Source of the DNA: Thermotoga profunda AZM34c06
GTDB taxonomy: Bacteria; Thermotogota; Thermotogae; Thermotogales; DSM-5069
Length of the DNA stretch: 64,000 nucleotides
NCBI RefSeq assembly: GCF_000828675.1
Contig: NZ_AP014510.1
Coordinates: 1,879,413-1,943,412, forward strand
Direction of reading: 5' to 3'
Part shown: in pieces, positions 36,803 through 45,823 of the stretch
Layout of the letters: each line of letters opens with the position of its first letter
How positions within the stretch are numbered: the first letter of the stretch is position 1
Made by a program: the position numbers and the translations under genes
The notes under the pieces: generated by a model
The model's database searches: none
Seen by the model: the letters and a program-made list of their open reading frames with translations, nothing else
Told to the model about the DNA's origin: nothing

Positions 36803-37640
36803 AAAAGTGATAAAGATAATTTTCGAGATAGTAAGGTACACAATCATAATTTTCGGTGCATTTTGGATGATCTTGCCTTTCTTCTGGCTTTTTTCGGCAT
36901 CTTTGATGACACCACAAGAACTGATGTCTGATACTCCAAAATGGCTGCCTGAAAAACCCCAATGGAACAATTATTTGCAAGTTCTAAAAAGGGTACCCAT
37001 TTTCACTTATTATAAGAACAGTATCATAGTAGCGGGTTCCGTTACTGTACTTGTGATTTTGACAAGTTCGATGGCTGGTTTTGCCTTCGCTAAACTCAGA
37101 TTTTTCGGTAGAAAGATTCTTTTTAGCTTCGTCTTATCTACTATGATGTTTCCTGTCTTCATATTTCTGATACCAGTCTATTACCTTATGAAATTATTCG
37201 GCTGGCTTAACAGTTACCTGGCTTTGATCGTCCCATTCGCAGTTAGTGGGTATGGCATATTTTTAATGAGGCAATTCGTCATGACCATACCCGATGAACT
37301 TTTAGATTCGGCGAGATTAGATGGGGCAAGTCAGTTCAAAGTCTATTCTGTGATAATTCTTCCATTGATAAAGCCGGCTCTGGCTACTTTAGCAATACTC
37401 ACATTCATAGGACAATGGAACTCCTTTCTCTGGCCTTTGATAGTCACTTCCACTGCTCAAAAATTCATGACACTACCCGTAGGTATATCGAGACTTTCTC
37501 TTGCATTTTCGACCGCTGAAACACAGCATTTGATAATAACTGCTCTTGTCTATCAGGTTGTACCAATGGTGATTTTGTTCCTGTATCTACAAAGATATTA
37601 TGTGAAAGGTTTTGTGCTCAGTGGATTTTCAAATCTTTGA
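36795..37640 (+). CDS. Sugar ABC transporter permease (MalG-like)
   Basis: 281 residues with six membrane helices and the EAA-loop sequence S-A-R-L-D-G-A-S-Q-F-K-V. The ATG at 36795 lies inside the end of the previous permease gene, giving coupled translation. The C-terminal Y-V-K-G-F-V-L-S-G is typical of MalG-type permeases. It is last in the galactoside operon; no ATPase gene or clear terminator follows before the M24-like gene. Confidence 0.92.
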   Translation: MNKKVIKIIFEIVRYTIIIFGAFWMILPFFWLFSASLMTPQELMSDTPKWLPEKPQWNNYLQVLKRVPIFTYYKNSIIVAGSVTVLVILTSSMAGFAFAKLRFFGRKILFSFVLSTMMFPVFIFLIPVYYLMKLFGWLNSYLALIVPFAVSGYGIFLMRQFVMTIPDELLDSARLDGASQFKVYSVIILPLIKPALATLAILTFIGQWNSFLWPLIVTSTAQKFMTLPVGISRLSLAFSTAETQHLIITALVYQVVPMVILFLYLQRYYVKGFVLSGFSNL

Positions 37641-37682
37641 TCTTTCCTGAAAAAGTGTATAATTTATTTTTGGGTGATCATG

Positions 37683-38798
37683 ATGTTGAGAACTTTGTTT
37701 AAGGCAAGAGTTCAACTGCTCAGAGATTTTGCTAAGCAAAGAGGTTTTGACGGAATACTTCTGAGTAGATGTGATAACTTTTCTTGGTTTACCTTTGGCG
37801 CTCGAAATCACATCACGTTGAATACAGAAGTCGGTGCGGCTCACATTCTTGTAAATGAAGAAAGTGTTTACATCCTTACAAACAATATAGAGAGAAAGCG
37901 TATTGAGAAAGAAGAACTTCACGAAGATATTTCATCTGAAGTTGAGTTCGCTGAATATATCTGGTCAAAAAACATGGTAGATGTTTTAAAACCATTTATC
38001 AGCACCAAGAAAATCGCTTCCGATACAGGTATGCTTCAAACAACCGATATCAAACAACAGATCGATCAACTTCGCTATGTAATGAGCGATTTTGAATTGA
38101 AAACATACTCAGATTTAGGGAAAACATGTGATTATGTTTTGAATAAGGAAATGAAAGAACTGAAACCCGAGATGACAGAACTCGAAGTTCAAGGTATTAT
38201 ATACAAATCTTTGGCAAAGGAAGGCATCGAGCCAATTTTTGTCATGGTAAGTGGTGAAGAAAGTGCAAAACTTTATAGACATAATTTACCAAGAAATGTT
38301 AGTTTAGGCAAGAAAGTATTTGTGAGTATCTGTGCACGCAAGAGAGGATTGGTTGTTTCCGCTACAAGATCTGTTTTGTTTGAAAAAGATCAAAATTTGA
38401 TCGAGCAACACAAACAGAACTGTTATATCGACGCAGTAGCAATTTCGAAATCAAAAATTGGTATTACATTGAACCATGTCTTTGAAAAGATTAAACACGC
38501 CTATGCCGAAGTAGGTAAGCCTTATGAATGGATGTTACACCATCAAGGTGGTCTTGCTGGCTACAACGCAAGAGAGATTATAGCAAATGAATCTACAGAA
38601 TATGAGTTGAAAATCGGTAACGTGCTCGCCTGGAACCCAACGATTACAGGTACAAAATCTGAAGATACAATCGCATTGACAGAAGATGGAATGAAGATCA
38701 TTAGTTATTTTGACGACAGTGACTGGCCATGCATTGAATTCAAAATAGACGGTACATCAATTAAAAGACCAGATTTACTCGTCATCGAAAGAAGGTGA
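37683..38798 (+). CDS. M24 (creatinase/Xaa-Pro peptidase)-like protein with a degenerate metal site
   Basis: 371 residues: a creatinase-type N-terminal domain (S-W-F-T-F-G-A-R-N) and a pita-bread C-terminal domain. Active M24 enzymes use Asp, Asp, His, Glu, Glu. Here both Asp positions are replaced (V-S-I-C-A-R-K-R-G-L-V-V-S-A-T-R), while H-H-Q-G-G and the final Glu in K-S-E-D-T remain. It may work without metal, as creatinase does, or be a non-enzymatic binder. The ATG at 37683 is five bases after GGGTGA; 37674 (GTG) and 37680 are alternatives. A TATAAT at 37658-37663 suggests its own promoter. Confidence 0.8.
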   Translation: MLRTLFKARVQLLRDFAKQRGFDGILLSRCDNFSWFTFGARNHITLNTEVGAAHILVNEESVYILTNNIERKRIEKEELHEDISSEVEFAEYIWSKNMVDVLKPFISTKKIASDTGMLQTTDIKQQIDQLRYVMSDFELKTYSDLGKTCDYVLNKEMKELKPEMTELEVQGIIYKSLAKEGIEPIFVMVSGEESAKLYRHNLPRNVSLGKKVFVSICARKRGLVVSATRSVLFEKDQNLIEQHKQNCYIDAVAISKSKIGITLNHVFEKIKHAYAEVGKPYEWMLHHQGGLAGYNAREIIANESTEYELKIGNVLAWNPTITGTKSEDTIALTEDGMKIISYFDDSDWPCIEFKIDGTSIKRPDLLVIERR

Positions 38799-38802
38799 CA
38801 AA

Positions 38803-39654
38803 ATGTGGTCTTCACTTATATTTGAAATATTCTGGATGGTTTTGATTTTAAGTTTTTTCATACCTTTTATTCGTGCAAATGTCCAGAAATCTACCAGAGA
38901 GGCACTTATAAAGCAGCTTGAGATGAAAAGAAAAAGTCGAGTTATTACTTTGATACATAGACAGGAATCGATGAGCTTTTTTGGTTTAACTTTTGGAAGA
39001 TATATAAATATAGAAGATTCAGAAGAAGTACTCAGGGCAATCAAATTGACGCCAGTGGATATGCCAATAGATATAATTCTCCACACCCCCGGTGGATTGG
39101 TACTCGCAGCTGAGCAAATCGCAAGGGCTTTGGTAAGGCATAAAGGGAAGGTGACGGTCTTTGTACCACATTATGCGATGTCTGGTGGAACACTCATAGC
39201 GCTTGCGGCAGATGAAATAGTCATGGATCCCAATGCAGTACTTGGTCCACTCGATCCGCAAATAGGTAGTTATCCTGCGCCATCTATTTTGAGTGTTCTT
39301 GAGAAAAAGAACATCAATGAAATAGACGATGAAACATTAATACTCGCCGATGTTGCCAAGAAAGCCATAGACCAAGTGAGAGATTTCATCAGCTGTTTAC
39401 TCAAAGAAAAAGTAGGAGAAGAGAAAGCAAAAGAGCTTGCACAAACTCTCTCAAGTGGAAAGTGGACTCATGATTATCCAATAACAATCGAAACCCTTAA
39501 GAATATGGGACTTCCTGTCTCTGATCAGATGCCAGAAGAAGTATATCAACTCATGAATTTGTACAAACAAGCTGAGCAGAGAAGACCATCCGTACAGTAC
39601 ATACCTGCGCCTTATAAGAGTAGCGAACAGAATAACAAGTCGCTGAAATTCTGA
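38803..39654 (+). CDS. Membrane-anchored ClpP-class serine protease (SDH proteinase type)
   Basis: 283 residues: one N-terminal membrane helix (about 6-26), then a crotonase/ClpP fold. The oxyanion strand H-T-P-G-G-L and nucleophile Ser in Y-A-M-S-G-G-T are present, followed by D-P-N-A-V-L-G-P-L-D-P-Q-I-G, the signature of the SDH_sah family. It probably cleaves membrane or membrane-associated peptides at the inner face. It starts 4 bases after the M24-like gene, so the two may work together. The polar C-terminal tail is likely disordered. Confidence 0.88.
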   Translation: MWSSLIFEIFWMVLILSFFIPFIRANVQKSTREALIKQLEMKRKSRVITLIHRQESMSFFGLTFGRYINIEDSEEVLRAIKLTPVDMPIDIILHTPGGLVLAAEQIARALVRHKGKVTVFVPHYAMSGGTLIALAADEIVMDPNAVLGPLDPQIGSYPAPSILSVLEKKNINEIDDETLILADVAKKAIDQVRDFISCLLKEKVGEEKAKELAQTLSSGKWTHDYPITIETLKNMGLPVSDQMPEEVYQLMNLYKQAEQRRPSVQYIPAPYKSSEQNNKSLKF

Positions 39655-41580
39655 TCACCAAGAACGGGTATTTTTGAGTCTCTCCCAAAGATCTCTCGCA
39701 AGTTCTGGCGAACTTTGATGAAGCGCGCTTAGTAAATCCAATACCATAGAATTACTCATTTGTTCAGTCAATTTCAAAAGAGAGTCAAGTGTCAGTTTTC
39801 CTTCATCGATCCATTGTAATATTCTATCGACATCGAGTGTTGGCATCACATAAATGTTTTTTTCAGCCTTCGATGGCTGGATTTCCCAATTTGGTAAGAT
39901 GCCTTTGTATGGGTAAGATGCGATGATTTCAGCCCATATTGGTGCTGCATTAACCCCACCTGTTAGGTCCTTCCCATCTACGGCTACCGCAAGAATGATC
40001 TGGCTATCTCCTCCGATAAACCACGCTGTTTTTTCAGAGGTGCCCGTTTTACCCGCGACGGGCACTTTTTGCCTTGCATAAACACCTGTACCTTGATCGA
40101 CAACGCGTTTCATGACGTTCAAAAGCAGTGCACTCGCGACTATCTTACTGTTTTTTCTATCCTTGATAATACTCATGACTTTCGGTGAAGCTTTGTAGAT
40201 AACCCTACCATATGGATCTTGTATAGAATCTATTATGTACGGTTGAAGAACTACCCCACCATTAAAGATAGCTGCATAACATTTTAAAATTTCTTCGGGA
40301 GCACTCTCGATCGTACCGAGAGAAATTGTCAAGTCGTTGGGATAATATCCATTGAGTTTCATCTCTTTTTGAAGAAATTCAACTACCTTGTCCTTTCCCA
40401 ATTGCATAAATAAATTCACCGAAGGTATATTTCTCGATTCTATTAGTGCCTGTGCCATGGTGACAGATCCTTTGTATTGTTTATCAAAATTTTCAGGTGT
40501 CCAATCACCGATTTTGATGGGTAAATCAGTCAATTGATTTTCCAAGCCCCAGCCTTCAAGCAACGCCAAATAGTAATACAAAGGTTTTATGGCAGAACCA
40601 AGTTGCCTTCTACCTTCTGGATATGTTAGTCCAACGCCTCTATATGCAAGCACGGCTCCAGTAAAAGGATCTATGGCTTCTATTACGGTATTTTGTTCCA
40701 ATTGAACAGAGTTTTTGACCAATAATGGATCGAGTGTTGTATAGATACGATAGCCTTGTCTAACCTCATCTAAGCCAAAACCGATCGTCTTCAGCTCTCT
40801 AACAACCCTCCAGAAAACTTCTTCATCAAGGTTCCTGCTTGGTTTGTTGACAAAGACAAGTTTATCTATCATTGACAATTCATTATCGTACTGTTCTTGA
40901 GTCAGATACCCTTCTCTCAACATCGCCATGAGGACTGTTTTTGCTTTCTTCTTGGAAAGCTCGGGATTTCTGAACGGATTGTAGTTTTCGGGGGATCTTA
41001 TTGTACCAACAAGAATAGCACTCTCCTGAAGATTCACATTGGAAAGGTCCTTCCCAAAGTAATAATTACAAGCACTGGCAAGTCCATATAAACCATTCCC
41101 CATATACACGGAATTCAAATACATCTGCAAAATCTCATCTTTCGTGCGTATTCTCTCAAGCCATAATGCAATAAAAGCCTCTTTGATCTTTCTCTCCCAG
41201 GTTCGTTCCAGAGACAGATAAAGTGTCCTTGCAAGTTGTTGAGTGATCGTACTTGCCCCTTCGTTTATTGAAAATGTAGAAAGATTTCTGATAAGTGCTC
41301 TCACTATTCCTTCAAGATCAACACCGATGTGTGACGTAAAATTTTTATCTTCAGAAGAGATAAGCGCATTGATCAATACTGAAGGTGTCTCAGACAAATT
41401 CTTCCAGAAAGTCCTTGATAACATTATGGGTGACCCATCTTTGTAAAACATGATCAAACCAGTTGGCAGGTGAGATTCTGGTGCGTCGAGATCTTTTGTG
41501 ACCAGAAAATAGCATAAAAATAATCCCACCAAAGAGATTGCCATTCCTATAAAAAATGCGAATCTTTTCAAAATTTGCAC
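39655..41580 (-). CDS. Bifunctional penicillin-binding protein 1A-type (GT51 and transpeptidase)
   Basis: 641 residues. An N-terminal membrane helix precedes the GT51 glycosyltransferase (E-D-K-N-F with the catalytic Glu, then S-T-I-T-Q-Q-L-A-R) and a transpeptidase domain with S-A-I-K as SxxK, a later S-R-N, and K-T-G-T. It polymerises and cross-links peptidoglycan outside the membrane. The C-terminal 70 residues (L-D-V-D-R-I-L-Q-W) are an extension I cannot assign. Its start overlaps the end of ogt by 13 bases, and its stop abuts the convergent protease gene. Confidence 0.94.
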   Translation of the reverse strand: MQILKRFAFFIGMAISLVGLFLCYFLVTKDLDAPESHLPTGLIMFYKDGSPIMLSRTFWKNLSETPSVLINALISSEDKNFTSHIGVDLEGIVRALIRNLSTFSINEGASTITQQLARTLYLSLERTWERKIKEAFIALWLERIRTKDEILQMYLNSVYMGNGLYGLASACNYYFGKDLSNVNLQESAILVGTIRSPENYNPFRNPELSKKKAKTVLMAMLREGYLTQEQYDNELSMIDKLVFVNKPSRNLDEEVFWRVVRELKTIGFGLDEVRQGYRIYTTLDPLLVKNSVQLEQNTVIEAIDPFTGAVLAYRGVGLTYPEGRRQLGSAIKPLYYYLALLEGWGLENQLTDLPIKIGDWTPENFDKQYKGSVTMAQALIESRNIPSVNLFMQLGKDKVVEFLQKEMKLNGYYPNDLTISLGTIESAPEEILKCYAAIFNGGVVLQPYIIDSIQDPYGRVIYKASPKVMSIIKDRKNSKIVASALLLNVMKRVVDQGTGVYARQKVPVAGKTGTSEKTAWFIGGDSQIILAVAVDGKDLTGGVNAAPIWAEIIASYPYKGILPNWEIQPSKAEKNIYVMPTLDVDRILQWIDEGKLTLDSLLKLTEQMSNSMVLDLLSALHQSSPELARDLWERLKNTRSW

Positions 41581-41999
41581 CCCTCAATCTCAAGCAACAT
41601 CTTTTTCCATTCTATACCACCGGTAAACCCACCGATCGAATTTTTCGCTACAACTCTGTGACATGGAAAATATATTGGCAAAGGATTTTTCTTCAAAGCT
41701 TGTCCTATTGCTCTGGGAGAAGTTCTGAACTTTTCAGAGAGCTGTTTATAAGTCACGGCTTGCCCATAGGGTATATCTCTCAACGATGTCCAAATGCTTT
41801 TTTGAAATTCTGTACCTGAAAATTTCACGGGAAAATCGAAATTCTGTCTTTTACCCTGAAGGTACTCTTCAAATTGAGTTGCTATATTTCGTTCAATTTT
41901 CCCGTCACATCTTTTGTTGAATTTTATTTCAACAACATAACCATCTTCTTCACAAACACAGATGTAACCACATTTTGTTTCAAAAGATTGACAATTCAT
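41568..41999 (-). CDS. ogt: Methylated-DNA--protein-cysteine S-methyltransferase
   Basis: 143 residues. The active-site P-C-H-R-V-V (methyl-accepting Cys 113) and DNA-binding R-A-I-G-Q-A-L are intact. The enzyme removes O6-alkyl groups from guanine by irreversible transfer to itself. It has the short, single-domain Ogt/AGT form without an Ada regulator domain. Its 3' end overlaps the PBP gene, and it is divergent from the P1 peptidase. Confidence 0.95.
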   Translation of the reverse strand: MNCQSFETKCGYICVCEEDGYVVEIKFNKRCDGKIERNIATQFEEYLQGKRQNFDFPVKFSGTEFQKSIWTSLRDIPYGQAVTYKQLSEKFRTSPRAIGQALKKNPLPIYFPCHRVVAKNSIGGFTGGIEWKKMLLEIEGCKF

Positions 42000-42042
42000 G
42001 ATTCATATCTCCCTTCTGTCATAATATCTTTGAGGTGATCAA

Positions 42043-43035
42043 GTGAGAAAAAGATTCCGCGAACTGAATTTGACTTTTGGCAAATTATTTCCCGCAGAAA
42101 AGAATCTTATCACAGATGTTGAACAAATCAAAGTCGGGCATGTGACACTTTACTATGATAAACCATCGATAATCAGAACCGGTGTTACTGCAATAATACC
42201 AGAGAATGTTTTTGAAAAACCAGTGACTGCTGCTTGTGCGGTGCTAAATGGTTTTGGAAAATCCGTTGGATTAATGCAGATAGAGGAATTAGGACAAATA
42301 CAGACTCCTATAATCTTGACAAACACTCTGAGTGTTGGTGCTGGATTTCAAGGTCTGGTTAATTATATGAGCAAAAAATACAGTTTTAGAACCTTAAATC
42401 CCGTAGTTTGTGAATGCAACGACGGTTTCCTAAACGACATACTCTATCCGGCAGTGAGGGTAGAACACGTGGCACAGGCTATAGATTTGGCATCTGAAAG
42501 TTTCGAACTTGGAAGTGTCGGTGCTGGTACAGGAATGACTTGTTTTGGCTTCAAAGGTGGAATTGGAAGTTCTTCAAGGATCTTGAAAGATAATTTTGTA
42601 ATGGGTTCCTTAGTGCTTGCCAATTTTGGTAGCTATGAAGATCTATGCATCTTAGGTAAGAAAGCGTCAGATTTTGTCAAACCAGGTGTGGAGAAAAAAC
42701 AGGAATTTGGATCTATTATCATATTGATTGCAACAAATCTGCCACTTGACTCAAGGCAACTCAAAAGAATAGCAAGGCATTCTTTCCTTGCCTTGGGTAT
42801 GCTCGGTGCACCTGGATATCACTCAAGTGGAGATGTGTGTATAGCCTTTTCAACTACAAAGGGTTATGTAGAAGAAACAAAAGAAAATTTCGATCTACTT
42901 TTCAGAGCAGCTGTAGAATGTACATATGAAGCAATATGCGACGCCTTGTTTTGTGCGGAAGACATTGAAGGCTTTCTTGGTAAAGCAAAAGCCATGCCAG
43001 TGGAATGGGTGATAGAATCAACCAGGAGGGATTGA
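42043..43035 (+). CDS. P1-family (DmpA/BapA-type) aminopeptidase
   Basis: 330 residues. The N-terminus reads T-D-V-E-Q-I-K-V-G-H-V-T, a hallmark of the family, and the autoprocessing/nucleophile region K-G-G-I-G-S-S-S-R is present around residue 180. These Ntn-type enzymes self-cleave into two chains and release N-terminal residues from D- or L-amino acid amides and beta-peptides. There is no signal peptide. The GTG at 42043 follows GAGGTGATCA. One base separates its stop from lepA. Confidence 0.88.
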   Translation: MRKRFRELNLTFGKLFPAEKNLITDVEQIKVGHVTLYYDKPSIIRTGVTAIIPENVFEKPVTAACAVLNGFGKSVGLMQIEELGQIQTPIILTNTLSVGAGFQGLVNYMSKKYSFRTLNPVVCECNDGFLNDILYPAVRVEHVAQAIDLASESFELGSVGAGTGMTCFGFKGGIGSSSRILKDNFVMGSLVLANFGSYEDLCILGKKASDFVKPGVEKKQEFGSIIILIATNLPLDSRQLKRIARHSFLALGMLGAPGYHSSGDVCIAFSTTKGYVEETKENFDLLFRAAVECTYEAICDALFCAEDIEGFLGKAKAMPVEWVIESTRRD

Positions 43036-43036
43036 A

Positions 43037-44851
43037 TTGAAGGATATTGAACTCATAAGGAACATATGTATCATCGCTCACATAGATCATGGTAAGACCA
43101 CTTTCGTTGATCGAATACTTGAGATCACAAAAAGTGTCGATCCAAGGCTTATGCACGAACAATTCCTGGATCAAATGGATATTGAAAGAGAGCGCGGAAT
43201 AACTATCAAGGCACAGCCTGTGAAAGTGCTTTATGAATACGATGGAAAAGAATACGAGATAAATATCATAGATACTCCAGGACACGTTGATTTCTCTTAT
43301 GAGGTCAGTCGAAGTATGGCGGCATGTGAAGGCGCAGTATTAATCGTTGATGCTTCTCAAGGTGTTGAAGCGCAGACTGTGGCACATACATATCTGGCGA
43401 TTGACAATGATCTTGATCTCGTTCCGGTTTTGAACAAGATCGATCTGCCCAACGCCAATATTGAAGAATCAACGAACGAATTGGTTAGCCTTATTGGAAT
43501 AGGACAATCAGAGATTCTAAAAATGAGTGCAAAAACAGGTGAGGGAGTTAAAGAGGTATTGGATGCGATAATACAAAGAATCAGACCTCCAAAGGGCGAT
43601 TCAAAAAGATCCCTTAAGGCATTGATTTTTGATGCAAAGTACGATAAATATCGTGGAGTTATAGTCTATGTGAGAATTTTCGATGGTATCATCAAGAAAA
43701 ACGATAAGATAATTATCATGTCAACAAATGAAGAATACGAAGTCGTCGAAGTAGGCATCTTTTCTCCAGATATGAAGCCGACCGATGAACTCGGTCCTGG
43801 TGAAGTAGGTTATATCGTAGCCGGTATCAAAGAAGTATCGCAAGCCAAGGTGGGAGATACGATAACCAGTGCAAATAACCCCATAGACTCTCCATTACCT
43901 GGTTATCGGGAAGTAAAACCAATGGTATACGCAGGAATGTTTCCAGGACTGCCAGAATATTATGAAGAACTCAAGAAGTCACTCGAAAAACTCAAACTGA
44001 ACGACTGGGCACTCAGTTTTGAACCAACCCACTCACCTGCACTCGGTTTTGGTTTTCGCTGTGGTTTTCTTGGTTTGTTACACATGGATATAGTGAGAGA
44101 AAGACTCGAAAGAGAGTACGAGATGGCTGTTATTCTCACAGCACCAAATGTTGAATACAAAGTTCTTTTGAACAATGGCGAAACTATTTTGGTGAACGAT
44201 CCTGCCAAGTTTCCAGATGAAGATCAGATTCAAAAAGTCTATGAACCATTCGTAAAACTGTCCGTGATCACACCCACAGATTATGTTGGTGATATCTTCA
44301 CAAATCTTCAAAATGAAAGAAGGGCAAGTTTACTTCATACAGAGAACGCCGGAAAAAACAGAGTAGTCATGGAATTCAAAGTACCACTCGCCGAGATCAT
44401 AACAGATTTCTTCGATAAATTGAAAGCCATAAGCAGAGGTTATGCCTCTATGGATTACGAGTTCATGGGTTATGAGGAATCTGAAGTCGTCAAAATATCG
44501 ATATTGGTAAACAAAGAGCCAGTTGATGCTTTGGCAACAATAGCTCATAAAAGTAAAGAATATGCGATAGCGAAGAAATTGGTTGACAAACTCTCTGAAT
44601 TGATACCGCGCCACCAATTTGAGATCCCTGTTCAAGCAAAAGCACACGGGAGAATCATCGCACGAGCTGATATAAAAGCGTTACGAAAAGATGTACTCGC
44701 AAAATGTTATGGTGGAGACGTCACAAGAAAGATGAAATTATTAGAGAAGCAAAAAGAGGGAAAGAAAAAACTCAGAGAAATAGGGCAAGTAACCATCCCA
44801 CAAGAAGCCTTCCTCGCCCTTTTGAGAATAGGCGAGGAAGAGAACAACTGA
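43037..44851 (+). CDS. lepA: Elongation factor 4 (LepA)
   Basis: 604 residues, a translational GTPase that back-translocates or remodels ribosomes under stress. The P-loop A-H-I-D-H-G-K-T-T (14-22), R-G-I-T-I in switch I, D-T-P-G-H, and N-K-I-D are all present. The LepA-specific C-terminal domain includes R-K-M-K-L-L-E-K-Q-K-E-G-K-K-K. It starts with TTG behind GGAGGG. The last 40 bases encode a perfect 10-bp inverted repeat (44809-44818 with 44831-44840). Confidence 0.97.
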   Translation: MKDIELIRNICIIAHIDHGKTTFVDRILEITKSVDPRLMHEQFLDQMDIERERGITIKAQPVKVLYEYDGKEYEINIIDTPGHVDFSYEVSRSMAACEGAVLIVDASQGVEAQTVAHTYLAIDNDLDLVPVLNKIDLPNANIEESTNELVSLIGIGQSEILKMSAKTGEGVKEVLDAIIQRIRPPKGDSKRSLKALIFDAKYDKYRGVIVYVRIFDGIIKKNDKIIIMSTNEEYEVVEVGIFSPDMKPTDELGPGEVGYIVAGIKEVSQAKVGDTITSANNPIDSPLPGYREVKPMVYAGMFPGLPEYYEELKKSLEKLKLNDWALSFEPTHSPALGFGFRCGFLGLLHMDIVRERLEREYEMAVILTAPNVEYKVLLNNGETILVNDPAKFPDEDQIQKVYEPFVKLSVITPTDYVGDIFTNLQNERRASLLHTENAGKNRVVMEFKVPLAEIITDFFDKLKAISRGYASMDYEFMGYEESEVVKISILVNKEPVDALATIAHKSKEYAIAKKLVDKLSELIPRHQFEIPVQAKAHGRIIARADIKALRKDVLAKCYGGDVTRKMKLLEKQKEGKKKLREIGQVTIPQEAFLALLRIGEEENN

Positions 44852-44857
44852 AAAAGT

Positions 44858-45775
44858 CTATACGAATCTCCTTAGGTGCTCGAGACCCATCTTCAAACCA
44901 ATTTTGGATTTTTCGATAGTACCAGTCCAAACTGGGTCTTCGTGTTCTATACTTATAACAAAATCATAACCAATTCTTTTGAGAGACCTTGTGAATTCCT
45001 CCCAATCTATTTCTCCTAAGCCCGGCAATCTGTATATCCACCAGCTTTTACCATGCAAATTACTACCAAAATGTCCGAAGATACCTTGTTGATCTAACAC
45101 ATTGTCATCTATTTCAACATCTTTTGCATGAACATGAAAGATCCTGTCTTTGAATTCTTCAAGTGCTTTTATGTAATCAATACCGAGCCAATAAAGATGT
45201 GATGGGTCAAAGTTTATTCCAAAAGAGTCTGGTGTTATTCTCAGTATCTCTTTCCATAGTTGGGGTGAGTAAAAAATATTACCTATCTTTTCAGGCTCCT
45301 GCCAACCAACCATTGGACAATTCTCAATCATCAATTTCACATTTTTCTTTTCTCCATAAGTTATCAATGGTTTGAATACTTTTTCGAATTCTTTTATGTT
45401 CTCTTCGACAGATTTTTTAATATCTCTACCGATAAATGTTCCAACCAGTTCCACCTTCAAAAGATGTGCGGCGTCTATGACCTTTTTGAGATGTTCATTG
45501 ATGTTCTTTCGCTTTTCTGGATTTGAATCCAAGTTATTATCATAATAAGCCAACGAAGATATGATCAAACCACATTTGTCGAGTACTTTTCTGATCTCTT
45601 CAGCCTTCTTTTTATTGAAATCCCGAACATCTATCGTCGTTGAAGAAAAATCCCTCTCGTTCACAAGAGGCCAGGCAGCAATTTCCAAAGATTCAAAGCT
45701 ATTCTCAGAAGACCATTTTGCAATTTCTTCGAGCTTTGTGTTTCCAAGGGCAACTGTGAGAAATCCGATTTTCAT
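44858..45775 (-). CDS. Sugar phosphate isomerase/epimerase (TIM barrel), copy 1
   Basis: 305 residues of the xylose-isomerase-like TIM-barrel family. Metal-ligand style residues are visible: M-I-E-N-C-P near the middle, F-D-P-S-H after F-G-I-N, H-V-H-A-K-D, and S-I-E-H-E near the C-terminus. These enzymes isomerise or epimerise keto-sugars and inositol derivatives. It is the last gene of the 57-45 kb cluster and is separated from the binding-protein gene by a strong terminator hairpin, so it may be expressed less than the transporter. Confidence 0.88.
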   Translation of the reverse strand: MKIGFLTVALGNTKLEEIAKWSSENSFESLEIAAWPLVNERDFSSTTIDVRDFNKKKAEEIRKVLDKCGLIISSLAYYDNNLDSNPEKRKNINEHLKKVIDAAHLLKVELVGTFIGRDIKKSVEENIKEFEKVFKPLITYGEKKNVKLMIENCPMVGWQEPEKIGNIFYSPQLWKEILRITPDSFGINFDPSHLYWLGIDYIKALEEFKDRIFHVHAKDVEIDDNVLDQQGIFGHFGSNLHGKSWWIYRLPGLGEIDWEEFTRSLKRIGYDFVISIEHEDPVWTGTIEKSKIGLKMGLEHLRRFV

Positions 45776-45790
45776 CTTTCTACCTCCTTC

Positions 45791-45819
45791 AAAAAGGGTC
45801 AGGCTTTCTGCCTGACCCT
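45791..45819 (-). terminator. Terminator/attenuator after the first ABC binding protein gene
   Basis: Arms AGGGTCAGGC (45795-45804) and GCCTGACCCT (45810-45819) form a perfect 10-bp GC-rich stem with a TTTCT loop. On the minus strand it is followed by five T (plus-strand A at 45791-45795). It lies 4 bases after the binding-protein stop and just before the ribosome site of the last gene, so it likely allows only partial read-through. Confidence 0.85.
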
Positions 45820-45823
45820 GGTT

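Noticed and set aside
44809-44840. Rho-independent terminator for lepA or the convergent isomerase gene
   Set aside because: The stem is strong but no T-run follows on either strand.
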